A program made the position numbers and the translations under genes. A stretch of DNA of 64,000 nt from Paraburkholderia bannensis (lineage in GTDB: Bacteria > Pseudomonadota > Gammaproteobacteria > Burkholderiales > Burkholderiaceae). This document shows, in pieces, positions 43,854-52,937 of this stretch; position 1 is the stretch's first letter; each line of letters starts with the position of its first letter. The notes under the pieces are model-generated. The model was not told the DNA's origin and made no database searches. It saw only the letters and a program-made list of their open reading frames with translations. Location of the stretch: the NCBI RefSeq assembly GCF_014200455.1, contig NZ_JACHBW010000015.1, positions 1-64,000 on the forward strand, in the 5' to 3' direction.

Positions 43854-44723
43854 ATGGAACCCGACCACTACGACGATTTTCCGGTAGCGAGCCTGTTGCT
43901 GCCGAAGGCGCTCCGAGCGCCTGTCGGCGTGATCTACCACGTCGCGCGCACGCTCGACGACATCGCCGACGAAGGTGACTGGAGCCGCGAGGAGCGCCAC
44001 CAGCGGCTGGCCGATTTTCGCGACGGACTCGACGCCGTGGCCGAAGGGCGCGCCGCGCCAGTGCATCCGACGCTGTTCGCAAAGCTCGCGGACGTGGTGC
44101 GCCGCTGCCGTTTGCCGCTGCAGCCGTTCTACGATCTGGTGTCGGCGTTCGACCAGGACATCGACACCACGCGCTACGCCGACCGTCTGGAACTGATGGA
44201 CTTCTGCCGGCGCTCGGCCAACCCGGTCGGGCACCTGATGCTGCATCTGATCGACGAAGCGACGCCCGCGAATCTCGCCGATTCCGATGCCATCTGCACC
44301 GCCTTGCAGCTCATCACCTTTTTGCAGGACGTGCCGGCCGACTGGCGGCGCGGGCGCATCTATCTGCCGCGCGCCGACCGCGAGCGCCTGAACGTGACCG
44401 AGGCGCAGATCGCCGCGGGCGTGGTGGACGACGCCTGGCGCGCGCTGATGCGGCACGAAATCGCCCACGTGCGTGCGCTGATGTTGAGCGGCGCGCCGCT
44501 GGCGCTGCGCGTGCCGGAACGCTTCAGCCTCGAACTGTGCAGCGTGGTGCACGGCGGCCTGCGCATGCTCGACGTGATCGAGCGTGCCGACTACGACGTA
44601 TTTCGCGCGCGGCCCGCGCTGCGCGTTTCCGACTGGACCGTGGTGCTGATGCGCACGGCGGCCATGTGGCTGTCGCGCCGCATTGGCGTGCGCACGCCTT
44701 CGATCAAGAGTAATAACGCATGA
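43854..44723 (+). CDS. hpnC: hydroxysqualene synthase HpnC
   Basis: This squalene-synthase-family enzyme converts presqualene diphosphate to hydroxysqualene, between HpnD and HpnE. It is 289 aa. Motifs are HVARTLDDIADEGDW and ITFLQDVPADWRRGRIYLP; the second Asp motif is reduced, as in HpnC. The ATG at 43854 has AGGA upstream. It overlaps hpnB by 4 bp (ATGA). Confidence 0.94.
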   Translation: MEPDHYDDFPVASLLLPKALRAPVGVIYHVARTLDDIADEGDWSREERHQRLADFRDGLDAVAEGRAAPVHPTLFAKLADVVRRCRLPLQPFYDLVSAFDQDIDTTRYADRLELMDFCRRSANPVGHLMLHLIDEATPANLADSDAICTALQLITFLQDVPADWRRGRIYLPRADRERLNVTEAQIAAGVVDDAWRALMRHEIAHVRALMLSGAPLALRVPERFSLELCSVVHGGLRMLDVIERADYDVFRARPALRVSDWTVVLMRTAAMWLSRRIGVRTPSIKSNNA

Positions 44724-45898
44724 TGACCACGATTCTGTTCGCCGTTTCCTGTCTTTCGCTGCTGATCTGGCTGGTGCTGCTGCTTGGCCGCGGCGGCTTC
44801 TGGCGCGCGCGTCCCGCCGATCCGCTGCCCGTGATCGAGCCTGCTTCGGGCTGGCCGTCGGCGTGCGCCGTGGTGCCCGCGCGCAATGAGGCCGATGCGA
44901 TCGGCGAGGCGGTGACGTCGCTCTTGCGCCAGCAATACGGCGGCGACTTCCATGTGATCGTGATCGACGACCACAGCACCGACGGCACCGCCGAAGCCGC
45001 GCGCGCCGCCGCACTCGCGCTGCAGTGTCCCGAAAAGCTCACCGTCGTCACCGCGAAGCCGCTGCCGGCGGGCTGGTCGGGCAAGGTGTGGGCGCAGTCG
45101 CAGGGCATCGAAGCCGTGCGCACGCTCGGTCTGGACGCCGACTACCTGCTGCTCACCGACGCCGATATCGGCCATCCGGAAGACGCGCTCGCGCAACTCG
45201 TGGTGCGCGCGCAAGCCGAAAAGCGCGATCTGGTTTCGCTGATGGTGCGACTGCGCTGCGATTCGTTCTGGGAAAAGGCGCTGATCCCGGCCTTCGTGTT
45301 CTTCTTCGCCAAGCTCTACCCGTTCTCGTGGGTCAACAATCCGCGCAACAAGACGGCGGCGGCGGCGGGCGGCACCATGCTCGTGCGCCGCAAGGCGCTG
45401 GAAGAAGCGGGCGGCATCGAATCGATCCGCGCCGAACTCATCGACGATTGCAGTCTCGCGGCGCGCATCAAGCATCGCGGCGAAGGTCATCACCCGATTC
45501 GTCTGGACGTGGCCGCGAAGAGCGTGTCGCTGCGTCCTTACGATTCGTGGAAGGACATCTGGAACATGATCGCGCGCACCGCGTTTACGCAGCTGCATTA
45601 CTCGGCGTGGCAGCTGGCGGGCACGCTCGTCGGCATGACGGTGATCTATCTCGCGCCGCCGGTCGTGGCGCTCGCGCTGGGCGCGAAGGGCTGGCCGGCG
45701 TGGCTGGCCTGGGCGCTGATGTGTATCGCGTACTCGCCGATGCTGGCTTACTATCGCCGCTCGCCGCTATGGGCGCCGTTCCTGCCGCTGGTCGCGCTGT
45801 TTTACGTCGGCGCGACGTTTGCCTCGGCGTGGCGCTTCTGGCGCGGCAAGGGCGGCCAGTGGAAGGCGCGCGTGCAGGCGCCGGCGCAAGGGCGCTGA
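44720..45898 (+). CDS. hpnB: hopanoid-associated glycosyltransferase HpnB
   Basis: The product is 392 aa. An N-terminal membrane helix precedes a family-2 glycosyltransferase domain: ACAVVPARNEADAIGEAVTS, VIVIDDHSTDGTAE, LLLTDADIGHPEDAL and LIDDCSLAARIKHRG. Two or three membrane helices close the protein. HpnB is found with hopanoid genes; its acceptor is not settled. Start overlaps the hpnC stop. Confidence 0.92.
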   Translation: MMTTILFAVSCLSLLIWLVLLLGRGGFWRARPADPLPVIEPASGWPSACAVVPARNEADAIGEAVTSLLRQQYGGDFHVIVIDDHSTDGTAEAARAAALALQCPEKLTVVTAKPLPAGWSGKVWAQSQGIEAVRTLGLDADYLLLTDADIGHPEDALAQLVVRAQAEKRDLVSLMVRLRCDSFWEKALIPAFVFFFAKLYPFSWVNNPRNKTAAAAGGTMLVRRKALEEAGGIESIRAELIDDCSLAARIKHRGEGHHPIRLDVAAKSVSLRPYDSWKDIWNMIARTAFTQLHYSAWQLAGTLVGMTVIYLAPPVVALALGAKGWPAWLAWALMCIAYSPMLAYYRRSPLWAPFLPLVALFYVGATFASAWRFWRGKGGQWKARVQAPAQGR

Positions 45899-45940
45899 AC
45901 CCGTTGCCTGCGGCGCGCACATCCTCGCGCCTCAGATGCA

Positions 45941-45977
45941 AAAAAGCCGTCGCGTGCTGTGCACGCGGCGGCTTTTT
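45941..45977. terminator. terminator after hpnC-hpnB
   Basis: An A run, then AGCCGTCGCGTGC, a 3-base loop, GCACGCGGCGGCT and a T run. It also suits the opposing gene that ends at 45999. Confidence 0.9.
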
Positions 45978-45998
45978 AATTGACGACGGACCAGGGGA

Positions 45999-46640
45999 CT
46001 AGCGCTGCGTCAGCATCATGTACATCTGCACGACCATGTCGGGCGAGAACGTGAACGGAACCCAGCCGTGGCCGGTGTGGCGCATCACCAGCAGACGGTC
46101 GCCGTTCGACTGCTTCTGCACCGCCATCATCGGGTTCTTCGTCGAGGCAAAGCGCCAGCCTGGCGGAATCGCGGCCGGCGGCTCGGGCTGCATCGAGGCG
46201 CGCACGTTCGCGAGTTCCTCGATCAGCTGGCTCACCTGCATCGGATGCAACGAGACGGTCTGGCCGTTGATCGTCATCGTGATCTCGTTCTGGCCGGGAC
46301 GACCGACTTCCAGCGTGCCGCGGGCGTCGGCGGCCGGTGCTTCGGCGGCCGCGGCGACTTCGCTTGCAACCTCGCTTGCAACTTCGCTTGCGGCTTCCGG
46401 TGCGTCGGGCTGCGTCTGTTCCACGGCGGCGTCGGCCTGGGCGGACGCTTGCGGTTCGGCATGCGCGGCGGTCTCCGGCGCGTGGGTTGCCGGGTTTGCT
46501 GCCGCGTCGATAGATGCGGTCGAAGCCGTCGAATGCGGGGCCGTTGCGTCGGTCGCGCCGGGCGCGTGCGCGGCGCTGACGGCCTGAATGAGTTGATCGA
46601 CGCCCACGTCGATCGCGCCGATCTGGTCTTGAAGATTCAT
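45999..46640 (-). CDS. conserved hypothetical protein with Ala/Glu-rich spacer
   Basis: The product is 213 aa. About 20 N-terminal residues (MNLQDQIGAIDVGVDQLIQ) are followed by a long Ala/Pro/Glu/Thr region that includes three EVAS repeats (tandem 12-bp DNA units at about 46355-46395). The C-terminal 90 residues are ordered (NEITMTINGQTVSLHPMQVS, GWRFASTKNPMMAVQKQSNG, VPFTFSPDMVVQMYMML). I do not recognise the family. It lies between hpnB and hpnA but nothing in it points to lipid metabolism. Confidence 0.75.
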   Translation of the reverse strand: MNLQDQIGAIDVGVDQLIQAVSAAHAPGATDATAPHSTASTASIDAAANPATHAPETAAHAEPQASAQADAAVEQTQPDAPEAASEVASEVASEVAAAAEAPAADARGTLEVGRPGQNEITMTINGQTVSLHPMQVSQLIEELANVRASMQPEPPAAIPPGWRFASTKNPMMAVQKQSNGDRLLVMRHTGHGWVPFTFSPDMVVQMYMMLTQR

Positions 46641-46782
46641 GCGAGCTTCTCTGGTAAGACCCGCGATTTTACCCACAGAGCGCGGGAACCGGTCGGAGGT
46701 CGTTGTAAGGAGGTCGCAACAAAAGTTGTAACAATTGATGCTGCGAGCTGCTTTTGACTGGCCAGAAGCCCTTGTTCCAGAC

Positions 46783-47814
46783 TTATTTCCTGCCCAGATA
46801 GCCCGCTTCGCCGAACCACGCGAGCGCATCTTTCAGGCCCTCGCGATAGGGCCGCGCGCGATAACCCAGCTCGCGCTGCGCCTTCGCCGACGTGAAGTAC
46901 ATCTTGTTCTTCGACATCTTCAGCGCATCGACGGTCACGAACGGCTCGCGCTTCGTGATGCGCGCGACGGCTTCCGCGCCCATCGCGAGCGGGTAGAGCG
47001 GCCAGCGCGGCAGCGCGATGGTCGGCGGTTTGCGCCCGACCATCCCGGCGATATCGGCGAGCATCTGCTGCAGCGGCAGGTTCTCGCCGCCCAGGATGTA
47101 GCGCTCGCCAATGCGGCCATGCTCCAGCGCCAGAAAGTGGCCGTTCGCCACGTCGTCGACGTGCACGAGGTTCAGGCCCGTATCGACGAACGCGGGCATC
47201 TTGCCGGTCGCCGCCTCGACGATGATGCGGCCCGTGGGCGTGGGCTTGACGTCGCGCGGGCCGATTGGCGTGGACGGGTTGACGATCACGGCGGGCAGAC
47301 CGTCCTGCGCGATCATGCGCTCGACGGCGCGCTCGGCGATCACCTTGCTGCGCTTGTACACGCCGATCGCCTGATCGGCCTTGAGCGGCGAGGTTTCGTC
47401 GGCGGAATCGCCCGAACTCGTGACCTTGAGCGTCGCCACGCTGCTGGTGTAGACGATGCGCTCCACGCCCGCGGCGAGCGCGGCGCGCATGGTGGCCTCG
47501 GCGCCTTCGAGATTGGCGCGCTCGATTTCGAGCGGATCGGGCGCCCACAGGCGATAGTCGGCGGCCACGTGAAAGAGATAGCGCACGCCGTCGAGCGCGC
47601 GGCGCATCGAGGCTGCGTCGCGCATGTCGCCGGTGACGGTCTGTGCGCCGAGGGCTTCGAGAGCTTCGAGATTCTTGCGCGGGCTGGTCGCGCGCGCCAG
47701 CAGACGCACGGCAAAGCCTTTTTCCAGCGCGATACGGGCGACGGCCGAGCCGACGAAGCCGGACGCGCCGGTGATCAGCACGAGGTCCTGGTTAGCGCGG
47801 GATGTGTCGGTCAT
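46783..47814 (-). CDS. hpnA: hopanoid-associated sugar epimerase HpnA
   Basis: The product is 343 aa, an extended short-chain dehydrogenase of the NAD-dependent epimerase type. It has the NAD motif ITGASGFVGSAVARIALEKG, FHVAADYRLW, the catalytic region VYTSSVATLK and YKRSKVIAE (Tyr-x3-Lys form), and VNPSTPIGPRD. HpnA is regularly linked with hopanoid genes, probably acting on the head-group sugar. The start at 47814 matches the family; a longer frame to 47949 runs through the promoter region shared with the acylphosphatase gene. Confidence 0.93.
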   Translation of the reverse strand: MTDTSRANQDLVLITGASGFVGSAVARIALEKGFAVRLLARATSPRKNLEALEALGAQTVTGDMRDAASMRRALDGVRYLFHVAADYRLWAPDPLEIERANLEGAEATMRAALAAGVERIVYTSSVATLKVTSSGDSADETSPLKADQAIGVYKRSKVIAERAVERMIAQDGLPAVIVNPSTPIGPRDVKPTPTGRIIVEAATGKMPAFVDTGLNLVHVDDVANGHFLALEHGRIGERYILGGENLPLQQMLADIAGMVGRKPPTIALPRWPLYPLAMGAEAVARITKREPFVTVDALKMSKNKMYFTSAKAQRELGYRARPYREGLKDALAWFGEAGYLGRK

Positions 47815-47969
47815 TCTGTTTTCGCATTCGGGTTCGATGATGGGCGCCGGGCCGATGGCCGCACGCCGTAGTGGCACGGATTGTACGTGGCGCGGGTGCG
47901 GCGCGTGCGCGCGCAGGCGTCTACAATGCCGACCGTATGCCGCAGGCAATGGAATCAGGAGATCGAAAC

Positions 47970-48266
47970 ATGAGCGAACCGGATCTGGATGCGCGTGTTG
48001 AAACGTATTACGTGCGCGTGCGCGGAACGGTGCAGGGCGTGGGTTTTCGTCACGCGACGGTGCGTCAGGCGCACGCGCTGCGTATTCGCGGCTATGTCGC
48101 CAATCTGGAAGACGGCTCGGTCGAAGCCGTGATTCAGGGCTCGGCGAACCAGGTGGACCGCATGCTCTCGTGGCTGCGTCACGGGCCGCCCGCCGCGCGC
48201 GTGAAATCGGTGGAGAGCGAAGAGCGCAACACCGAAAAGCGTTACGAGCGTTTCGAGCAGCACTGA
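47970..48266 (+). CDS. acyP: acylphosphatase
   Basis: The product is 98 aa. It has the acylphosphatase signature YYVRVRGTVQGVGFRHATVR, whose Arg binds phosphate, and later GYVANLEDGSVEAVIQG with the catalytic Asn. It hydrolyses acyl phosphates such as acetyl phosphate and carbamoyl phosphate. AGGA before the ATG at 47970 supports this start. Confidence 0.95.
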   Translation: MSEPDLDARVETYYVRVRGTVQGVGFRHATVRQAHALRIRGYVANLEDGSVEAVIQGSANQVDRMLSWLRHGPPAARVKSVESEERNTEKRYERFEQH

Positions 48267-48274
48267 AATACTCC

Positions 48275-48313
48275 GAAAAAAAGCGGTGCGCCCTGCAAAG
48301 CGCACCGCTTCTT
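48275..48313. terminator. terminator between acyP and egtD
   Basis: AAGCGGTGCG(C) and (G)CGCACCGCTT form an 10-11-bp stem, preceded by an A run and followed by CTTCTT; the genes on either side converge. Confidence 0.85.
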
Positions 48314-48332
48314 CGTTGCGGTCAGCGTGAGC

Positions 48333-49313
48333 TCACGCGACTGCCAGCAGGCTCTCCGCAAATCCCCATTCCTTCTCGACCCATTGCCGCGCGCAGGTGA
48401 AGCCCGCATCGGCGGCAATCGCCGGGATTTCGTCGGCGTGGTATTTGTGGCTGCTCTCGGTCCAGATGGTCTCGCCGGCCGCCATGTCGATATCGATGCG
48501 CGCCGCGCCCACATGCGCGTGGACCTGACGCTTCGCGCGCAGATGCATTTCGACGCTGCGCGCGTCGGGATTGAAACGCGCGACGTGTTCGAAGTCGCGC
48601 AGATCGAAATCGGCATCCAGTTCGCGGTTGATGCGAGAGAGCAGGTTCAGGTTGAAGGCGGCGGTCGCGCCGATCGAATCGTCGTAGGCGGCGATCAGCG
48701 TATCGACGGGCTTCACGAGATCGGTGCCGAGCAGCAGCGTGTCGCCGGGACGCAGCATCGCGCGGATCTCGCGCAGAAAACGTGTGGCCGCGAGGCGCGC
48801 GAAGTTGCCAATCGTGCTGCCGAGAAACAGCACCAGCAGCCGCTCGCCGTTCTTGCGCTGGCGGCTCACTTCGGCGAGACCGGCCAGATAGTCGCGCTCG
48901 TAACCGACGATGGAAATGCGCTCGATATCGGCCAGTTCGCGACGGCAGAGCTGCAAGGCGGTGCGCGAGATCTCGATCGGACAATACGAAGTGGGGCGCT
49001 TGCGGCACAGTGCTTCGAGGATGCGGCGCGTCTTGCGGCCGCTGCCGCTGCCGAGTTCGGCGACGGTGACATCGGCGGGCAATGCCTCGACGATCTCGTT
49101 GGCGTAGCGTGTGAGCAGGCGCTCTTCCGAGCGCGTGACGCCGTATTCGGGCAGCACGGTGATCACTTCGAACAACGCCGAGCCGACCTCGTCGTACAGG
49201 TACATCGATGGCAATTCCTTTTGCGGCGCGTGCATGAGGCCGTTGCGGACATCGGCGGCGAAAGCGGCGTGGGCGGGATTGAGCGGTTCGGGGCGGGAGG
49301 CGGGCAGGGTCAT
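48333..49313 (-). CDS. egtD: L-histidine N-alpha-methyltransferase EgtD
   Basis: The product is 326 aa, a SAM-dependent methyltransferase of the DUF2260/EgtD type: YLYDEVGSALFEVITVLPEY at the N-terminus, SAM site VAELGSGSGRKTRRIL, LLVLFLGSTIGNF, and C-terminal ETIWTESSHKY. EgtD trimethylates histidine to hercynine in ergothioneine synthesis. The partner egtB (sulfoxide synthase) is not in the window on either side, so it must lie elsewhere or be absent. Confidence 0.92.
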   Translation of the reverse strand: MTLPASRPEPLNPAHAAFAADVRNGLMHAPQKELPSMYLYDEVGSALFEVITVLPEYGVTRSEERLLTRYANEIVEALPADVTVAELGSGSGRKTRRILEALCRKRPTSYCPIEISRTALQLCRRELADIERISIVGYERDYLAGLAEVSRQRKNGERLLVLFLGSTIGNFARLAATRFLREIRAMLRPGDTLLLGTDLVKPVDTLIAAYDDSIGATAAFNLNLLSRINRELDADFDLRDFEHVARFNPDARSVEMHLRAKRQVHAHVGAARIDIDMAAGETIWTESSHKYHADEIPAIAADAGFTCARQWVEKEWGFAESLLAVA

Positions 49314-49704
49314 GCGGGCTCCTGATGCATGGGACGGCAGGCGGCCGGGGCGTGTTCTCGGTGGGTGCGTCTGTCAAAGTTCCGATGAATCCACGCGCCG
49401 GACGAAGGGCAGTTCTCCAGCAAAGACTTTCGTTCTAGTCCATCGCGCGGGGCAATTCACGGACTAAATCGCGGGTTTCGCTGCTATAGCAGCGCTCGCA
49501 TCGGCCGTGCCCGCCGCAGCGGCGGGGCTTGCGCGGCATTAGAATGCCGGCTGGCGCGCGTGCCCCGACAGCACGCCTAATTCAATAGCCGATTCACATG
49601 ACAACGCTTTTTCTCGTGCCGCCTGTCTTCACGAAGGCCGCGCGCGGGGACGTTTCGTCCCGATTTTTCTCCCGTTTGCCAACGGCACGCGCCGTGATCC
49701 GCCG
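49314..49704. other. divergent intergenic region egtD / rarD
   Basis: I see no gene in these 391 bp, which must carry the promoters of both divergent genes. No clear operator or RNA structure stands out. Confidence 0.5.
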
Positions 49705-50607
49705 ATGAAGCCGGTGAACACCTACGACCCCGGGCGCGGCATCACGCTTTCCGTTGGTGCTTCGGCGCTGTTCGCGTGTCTGTCTGCCTATACCTTGTTG
49801 CTTGCGCCGCTTGGCGGCCTCGACATCTTCGCGTGGCGCGTGATCTGGACCGCGCCAGGCGCGCTGGCGCTGCTGGTGCTGCGCAAGCGCTTGCCGCAAT
49901 TGCTGGAGCTGGTCGCGCGCGCGCTTCGCGAGCCGCGCGTCGGCTTGATGCTGGTGGCAAGCGCCGCGCTGCTGGGCGTGCAGTTATGGGTGTTTCTGTG
50001 GGCGCCGCTGCACGGGCGCATGCTCGAAGTGTCGCTGGGTTACTTCATGCTGCCGCTGGTGATGGTGCTGGTCGGGCGCTACTACTATCACGAGCGTCTG
50101 GAGCCGCTGCAATGGGCCGCGGTGGCCTGCGCGGCGGTGGGCGTGGCGCACGAACTGTGGGCCACGCACGCGTTTTCGTGGCCGACGCTGCTGACGGCGC
50201 TGGGTTACCCGCCTTACTTCGTGCTGCGCCGCAAGATCCACGCGGATTCGCTCGTCACTTTCGCCGTCGAAATGGTGCTGCTGTTGCCGGTCGCGTTTCT
50301 GGAAGTGCACGCGGGCGGCTCGCTGGCGCTGCTTGGCCAGCATGCTTTTCTCGCGTGGGCGCTGCTGCCGGGCCTGGGCGTGATCAGCACGATCGCGCTC
50401 GCGACCTATCTGAAGTCCAGCCGCCTGCTGCCGATGGCGTTGTTCGGCATCCTGGGCTATGTGGAGCCGGTGCTGCTCGTGATCGTCTCCGTCACGCTGC
50501 TCGGCGAGCATCTGGGGCTGCGCCAGCTCGCGACTTACGTGCCGATCTGGATTGCCGTGGCGCTGACGGCGCTGCATGGCGCGCGGCTCGTGCGCCACTC
50601 GGGCTGA
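49705..50607 (+). CDS. rarD: RarD-like EamA-family permease
   Basis: The product is 300 aa with ten hydrophobic segments, opening GITLSVGASALFACLSAYTL and containing LGVQLWVFLWAPLHGRMLEV and ASLGYFMLPL-like VSLGYFMLPLVMVLVGRYYY, the RarD pattern. RarD proteins are predicted drug/metabolite exporters (linked to chloramphenicol sensitivity by name only). The ATG at 49705 lacks a good ribosome site. Confidence 0.9.
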   Translation: MKPVNTYDPGRGITLSVGASALFACLSAYTLLLAPLGGLDIFAWRVIWTAPGALALLVLRKRLPQLLELVARALREPRVGLMLVASAALLGVQLWVFLWAPLHGRMLEVSLGYFMLPLVMVLVGRYYYHERLEPLQWAAVACAAVGVAHELWATHAFSWPTLLTALGYPPYFVLRRKIHADSLVTFAVEMVLLLPVAFLEVHAGGSLALLGQHAFLAWALLPGLGVISTIALATYLKSSRLLPMALFGILGYVEPVLLVIVSVTLLGEHLGLRQLATYVPIWIAVALTALHGARLVRHSG

Positions 50608-50616
50608 TCCGCACCT

Positions 50617-51183
50617 TTATCGCGCCGCGTGCCCGCGCGGCGGATTGATGCGCGTGGGACCGGCCTTGGCCTCGATGGCGGCGAGCAGCGCGGGCCGCCA
50701 GCCGATCGCGAACAGCGCCTCGGCGAGCACGAAAATCGGCCCGATGACGAGGCCCGCCAGATCGTCCACGAAAGCGGGTTTGCGATGCTCGTAAGCCGCG
50801 TGGCCGATGAACTGGAACACCCAGCCCACCACGAACAGGCCGATGCCGCCCGCAAGCCAGGCGGCCGCGCCCTGCTGCGCGAGCCACGCGCCGAACGTCA
50901 GGCACAGCGCCGCAACCACGGCCATCATGATCCCCAGCGGCACGTCGAGCACGAGGTAATAGAGTGTCGAAGCGCCGAACAGCAGCCACGCGGGCGACAG
51001 CGGCACGGCGGCGAGCGGCCAGCCCGCACCTCCCGCACCGCCCGCACCCCATAGCACCGGCCGCGAAAGCAGCACGGCGAGCGCCAGCACGATCATCGGA
51101 ATGCCGACGAAATGCGTGGCGATGTTGCGTGTGTCGCGATGGTATTCAGCGTATTGGGCGAGCTGATCGGTCAGGTTTCTCAT
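50617..51183 (-). CDS. Mpo1-like (DUF962) membrane protein
   Basis: The product is 188 aa with four to five membrane helices. Conserved His-containing blocks are YAEYHRDTRNIATHFVGIPM and FQFIGHAAYEHRKPAFVDDL. The yeast relative Mpo1 is an iron-dependent dioxygenase that degrades 2-hydroxy fatty acids; the same His pattern is kept here, so a similar alpha-oxidation is likely but unproven. It converges on rarD with a 9-bp gap. Confidence 0.9.
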   Translation of the reverse strand: MRNLTDQLAQYAEYHRDTRNIATHFVGIPMIVLALAVLLSRPVLWGAGGAGGAGWPLAAVPLSPAWLLFGASTLYYLVLDVPLGIMMAVVAALCLTFGAWLAQQGAAAWLAGGIGLFVVGWVFQFIGHAAYEHRKPAFVDDLAGLVIGPIFVLAEALFAIGWRPALLAAIEAKAGPTRINPPRGHAAR

Positions 51184-51275
51184 GGATGTCCCCTTGTCTC
51201 CAAAGTCATTATGATCGTCGGGCGCACCGCCCCAGACCTTCGGCTAGCCGACAATCTCGAATTGACGATGTATCG

Positions 51276-52082
51276 ATGACTTCGCATTCCGACGCCTCCG
51301 CCTCCGGCCAACCGGTTCACGCCGCCGCGCCTGCCCTGCGTGCCGTTCCCGCGCTGGCAGCGGCGCTGGAACGCAGCAGCTGGTTCGTCGGCCTGCCCGC
51401 GCCGCTGCGCGACAGCCTGCGCGCGGCGGGTCGCGTGCGCGCGTTGCGTGCGGGCGAGCGCTTGTTCCTGCGCGGCGATCCCGCCGACGGCGTCTATTGC
51501 GTGCTGAAAGGAGCGGTGCGCGTGGGCGCGGCGAGCCTGTGCGGGCGCGAGGCGCTGCTCGCGCTGATGGGCCCGGCGAGCTGGTTCGGCGAGATCGCGC
51601 TGTTCGATTCGGGCGTGCGCACCCACGATGCCTATGCCGAGCGCGACACCTCGCTCTTTCACGTGCCGCGCGCCGCGTTGGGCGCGCTGCTCGACGAGAC
51701 GCCCGCGTACTGGCACGAGTTCGGCCTGCTGCTGGCGCAGAAGCTGCGCCTTGCTTTCGACGCCATCGAGGAGAGCGCGCTGCTGCCCGCCGCACCGCGC
51801 GTCGCGCGGCGTTTATTGCTGCTGGCGGCGGGCTACGGCGAAGCGGGCCGCGATTCAGCCAGCGACGTGGCGAAAAGCGCGGCCGCGAGCGTGACCGAAA
51901 ACGCGCACACGGCGCGGCCCATCGTGCACGTGCCGCAGGAAGACCTCGCGCTGATGCTGGCGCTGTCGCGTCAGACCGTGAACCAGATCCTGCGCCAGTT
52001 CGAGCGCGACGGACTGCTGGCGCTGCGTTACGGTGAGATCGAAATCGTCGATGCGGCTCGTCTGGAGCAGCAGGCGCGCTGA
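51276..52082 (+). CDS. Crp/Fnr-family transcriptional regulator
   Basis: The product is 268 aa. It has a cyclic-nucleotide-binding-like barrel (LRAGERLFLRGDPADGVYCV, GPASWFGEIALFDSGVRTHD) and a C-terminal winged helix (VPQEDLALMLALSRQTVNQI). No cysteine cluster is seen at the N-terminus, so it is not an FNR oxygen sensor. A Ser/Ala-rich insertion separates the two domains. The start at 51276 follows a weak site. Divergent from the Mpo1-like gene. Confidence 0.9.
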   Translation: MTSHSDASASGQPVHAAAPALRAVPALAAALERSSWFVGLPAPLRDSLRAAGRVRALRAGERLFLRGDPADGVYCVLKGAVRVGAASLCGREALLALMGPASWFGEIALFDSGVRTHDAYAERDTSLFHVPRAALGALLDETPAYWHEFGLLLAQKLRLAFDAIEESALLPAAPRVARRLLLLAAGYGEAGRDSASDVAKSAAASVTENAHTARPIVHVPQEDLALMLALSRQTVNQILRQFERDGLLALRYGEIEIVDAARLEQQAR

Positions 52083-52248
52083 TTTCACGTGAGTGCGCCC
52101 TGTACACGACGCACGCGATTCACGTAATAGCGCGCGCCATTGCAGCCGTGCGCCGTTTGCCCCGACAATGGCGCGGGCTTACAGCGGGCTTGTCCCGTCT
52201 GCTTCGATCAACCTGCCGCCTGAGCGTGGCGCTTTCCGATACCGCTTC

Positions 52249-52893
52249 ATGACCGACCGCGTCATTGTCGCCTTCGATTTCGACGGCACCATCACCACGT
52301 CCGACAGCTTTCGCGCCTTCATGCTCGACGCCGCCGGCGCCACGCGCTTCGCGCTGGCCGCGCTGCGTTGCCTGCCCTGGCTGATTGGCATTGCGCCAGG
52401 CTGGTCGCAGCGCGGGCCGACCAAGGCGCGCTTTCTGCTCGCGGCCTTGGGCGCGGTGCGCCGCGAGAAGCTGGAAGCCGCCGCGCAACGTTTCGCGCAA
52501 ACGCGTCTGCTCGATCTGCTGCGCCCGGAGATGCTGGTGCGCATCCGCGAGCATCAGGCGCTGGGCCACGAAGTCGTGCTGGTGAGCGCGTCGCCTTCGG
52601 TGTATCTGCGCCAATGGGCGCCGACGGTGGGTATCGAAACGGTGCTGGCGAGCGAGCTGGAATGGCGCGATGGCGTCTACACTGGCCACCTTGCGGGCCG
52701 CAACTGCTGGGGCCCGGAAAAGGTCGCGCGGCTGCGCGCCTGGTGGGGCGAGAAGGCGCCCGCCACGCTCTATGCCTATGGCGACAGCCGTGGCGACCGC
52801 GAAATGGCGCAGCTCGCCAACTACGCCTGGATACGCGGCGAAGCGCCGTTGCCGCCGCTCCTGCCAACGGGCGGATTCGGCGCAACGGCATAA
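52249..52893 (+). CDS. HAD-IB family phosphatase
   Basis: The product is 214 aa, a SerB-like HAD subfamily IB hydrolase: motif I AFDFDGTITTSDSF, motif II VSASPSVYL, and motif III with YGDSRGDREM. An insert between I and II (RCLPWLIGIAPGWSQRGPTK) is typical of this subgroup, which acts on phosphoserine-like or phospholipid-derived substrates. The ATG at 52249 gives the motif close to the N-terminus. The next gene follows after 44 bp. Confidence 0.92.
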   Translation: MTDRVIVAFDFDGTITTSDSFRAFMLDAAGATRFALAALRCLPWLIGIAPGWSQRGPTKARFLLAALGAVRREKLEAAAQRFAQTRLLDLLRPEMLVRIREHQALGHEVVLVSASPSVYLRQWAPTVGIETVLASELEWRDGVYTGHLAGRNCWGPEKVARLRAWWGEKAPATLYAYGDSRGDREMAQLANYAWIRGEAPLPPLLPTGGFGATA

Positions 52894-52937
52894 AGAACGC
52901 TCGGCCCGACCCCACGAAGACCCAAGGAGACGACCCC

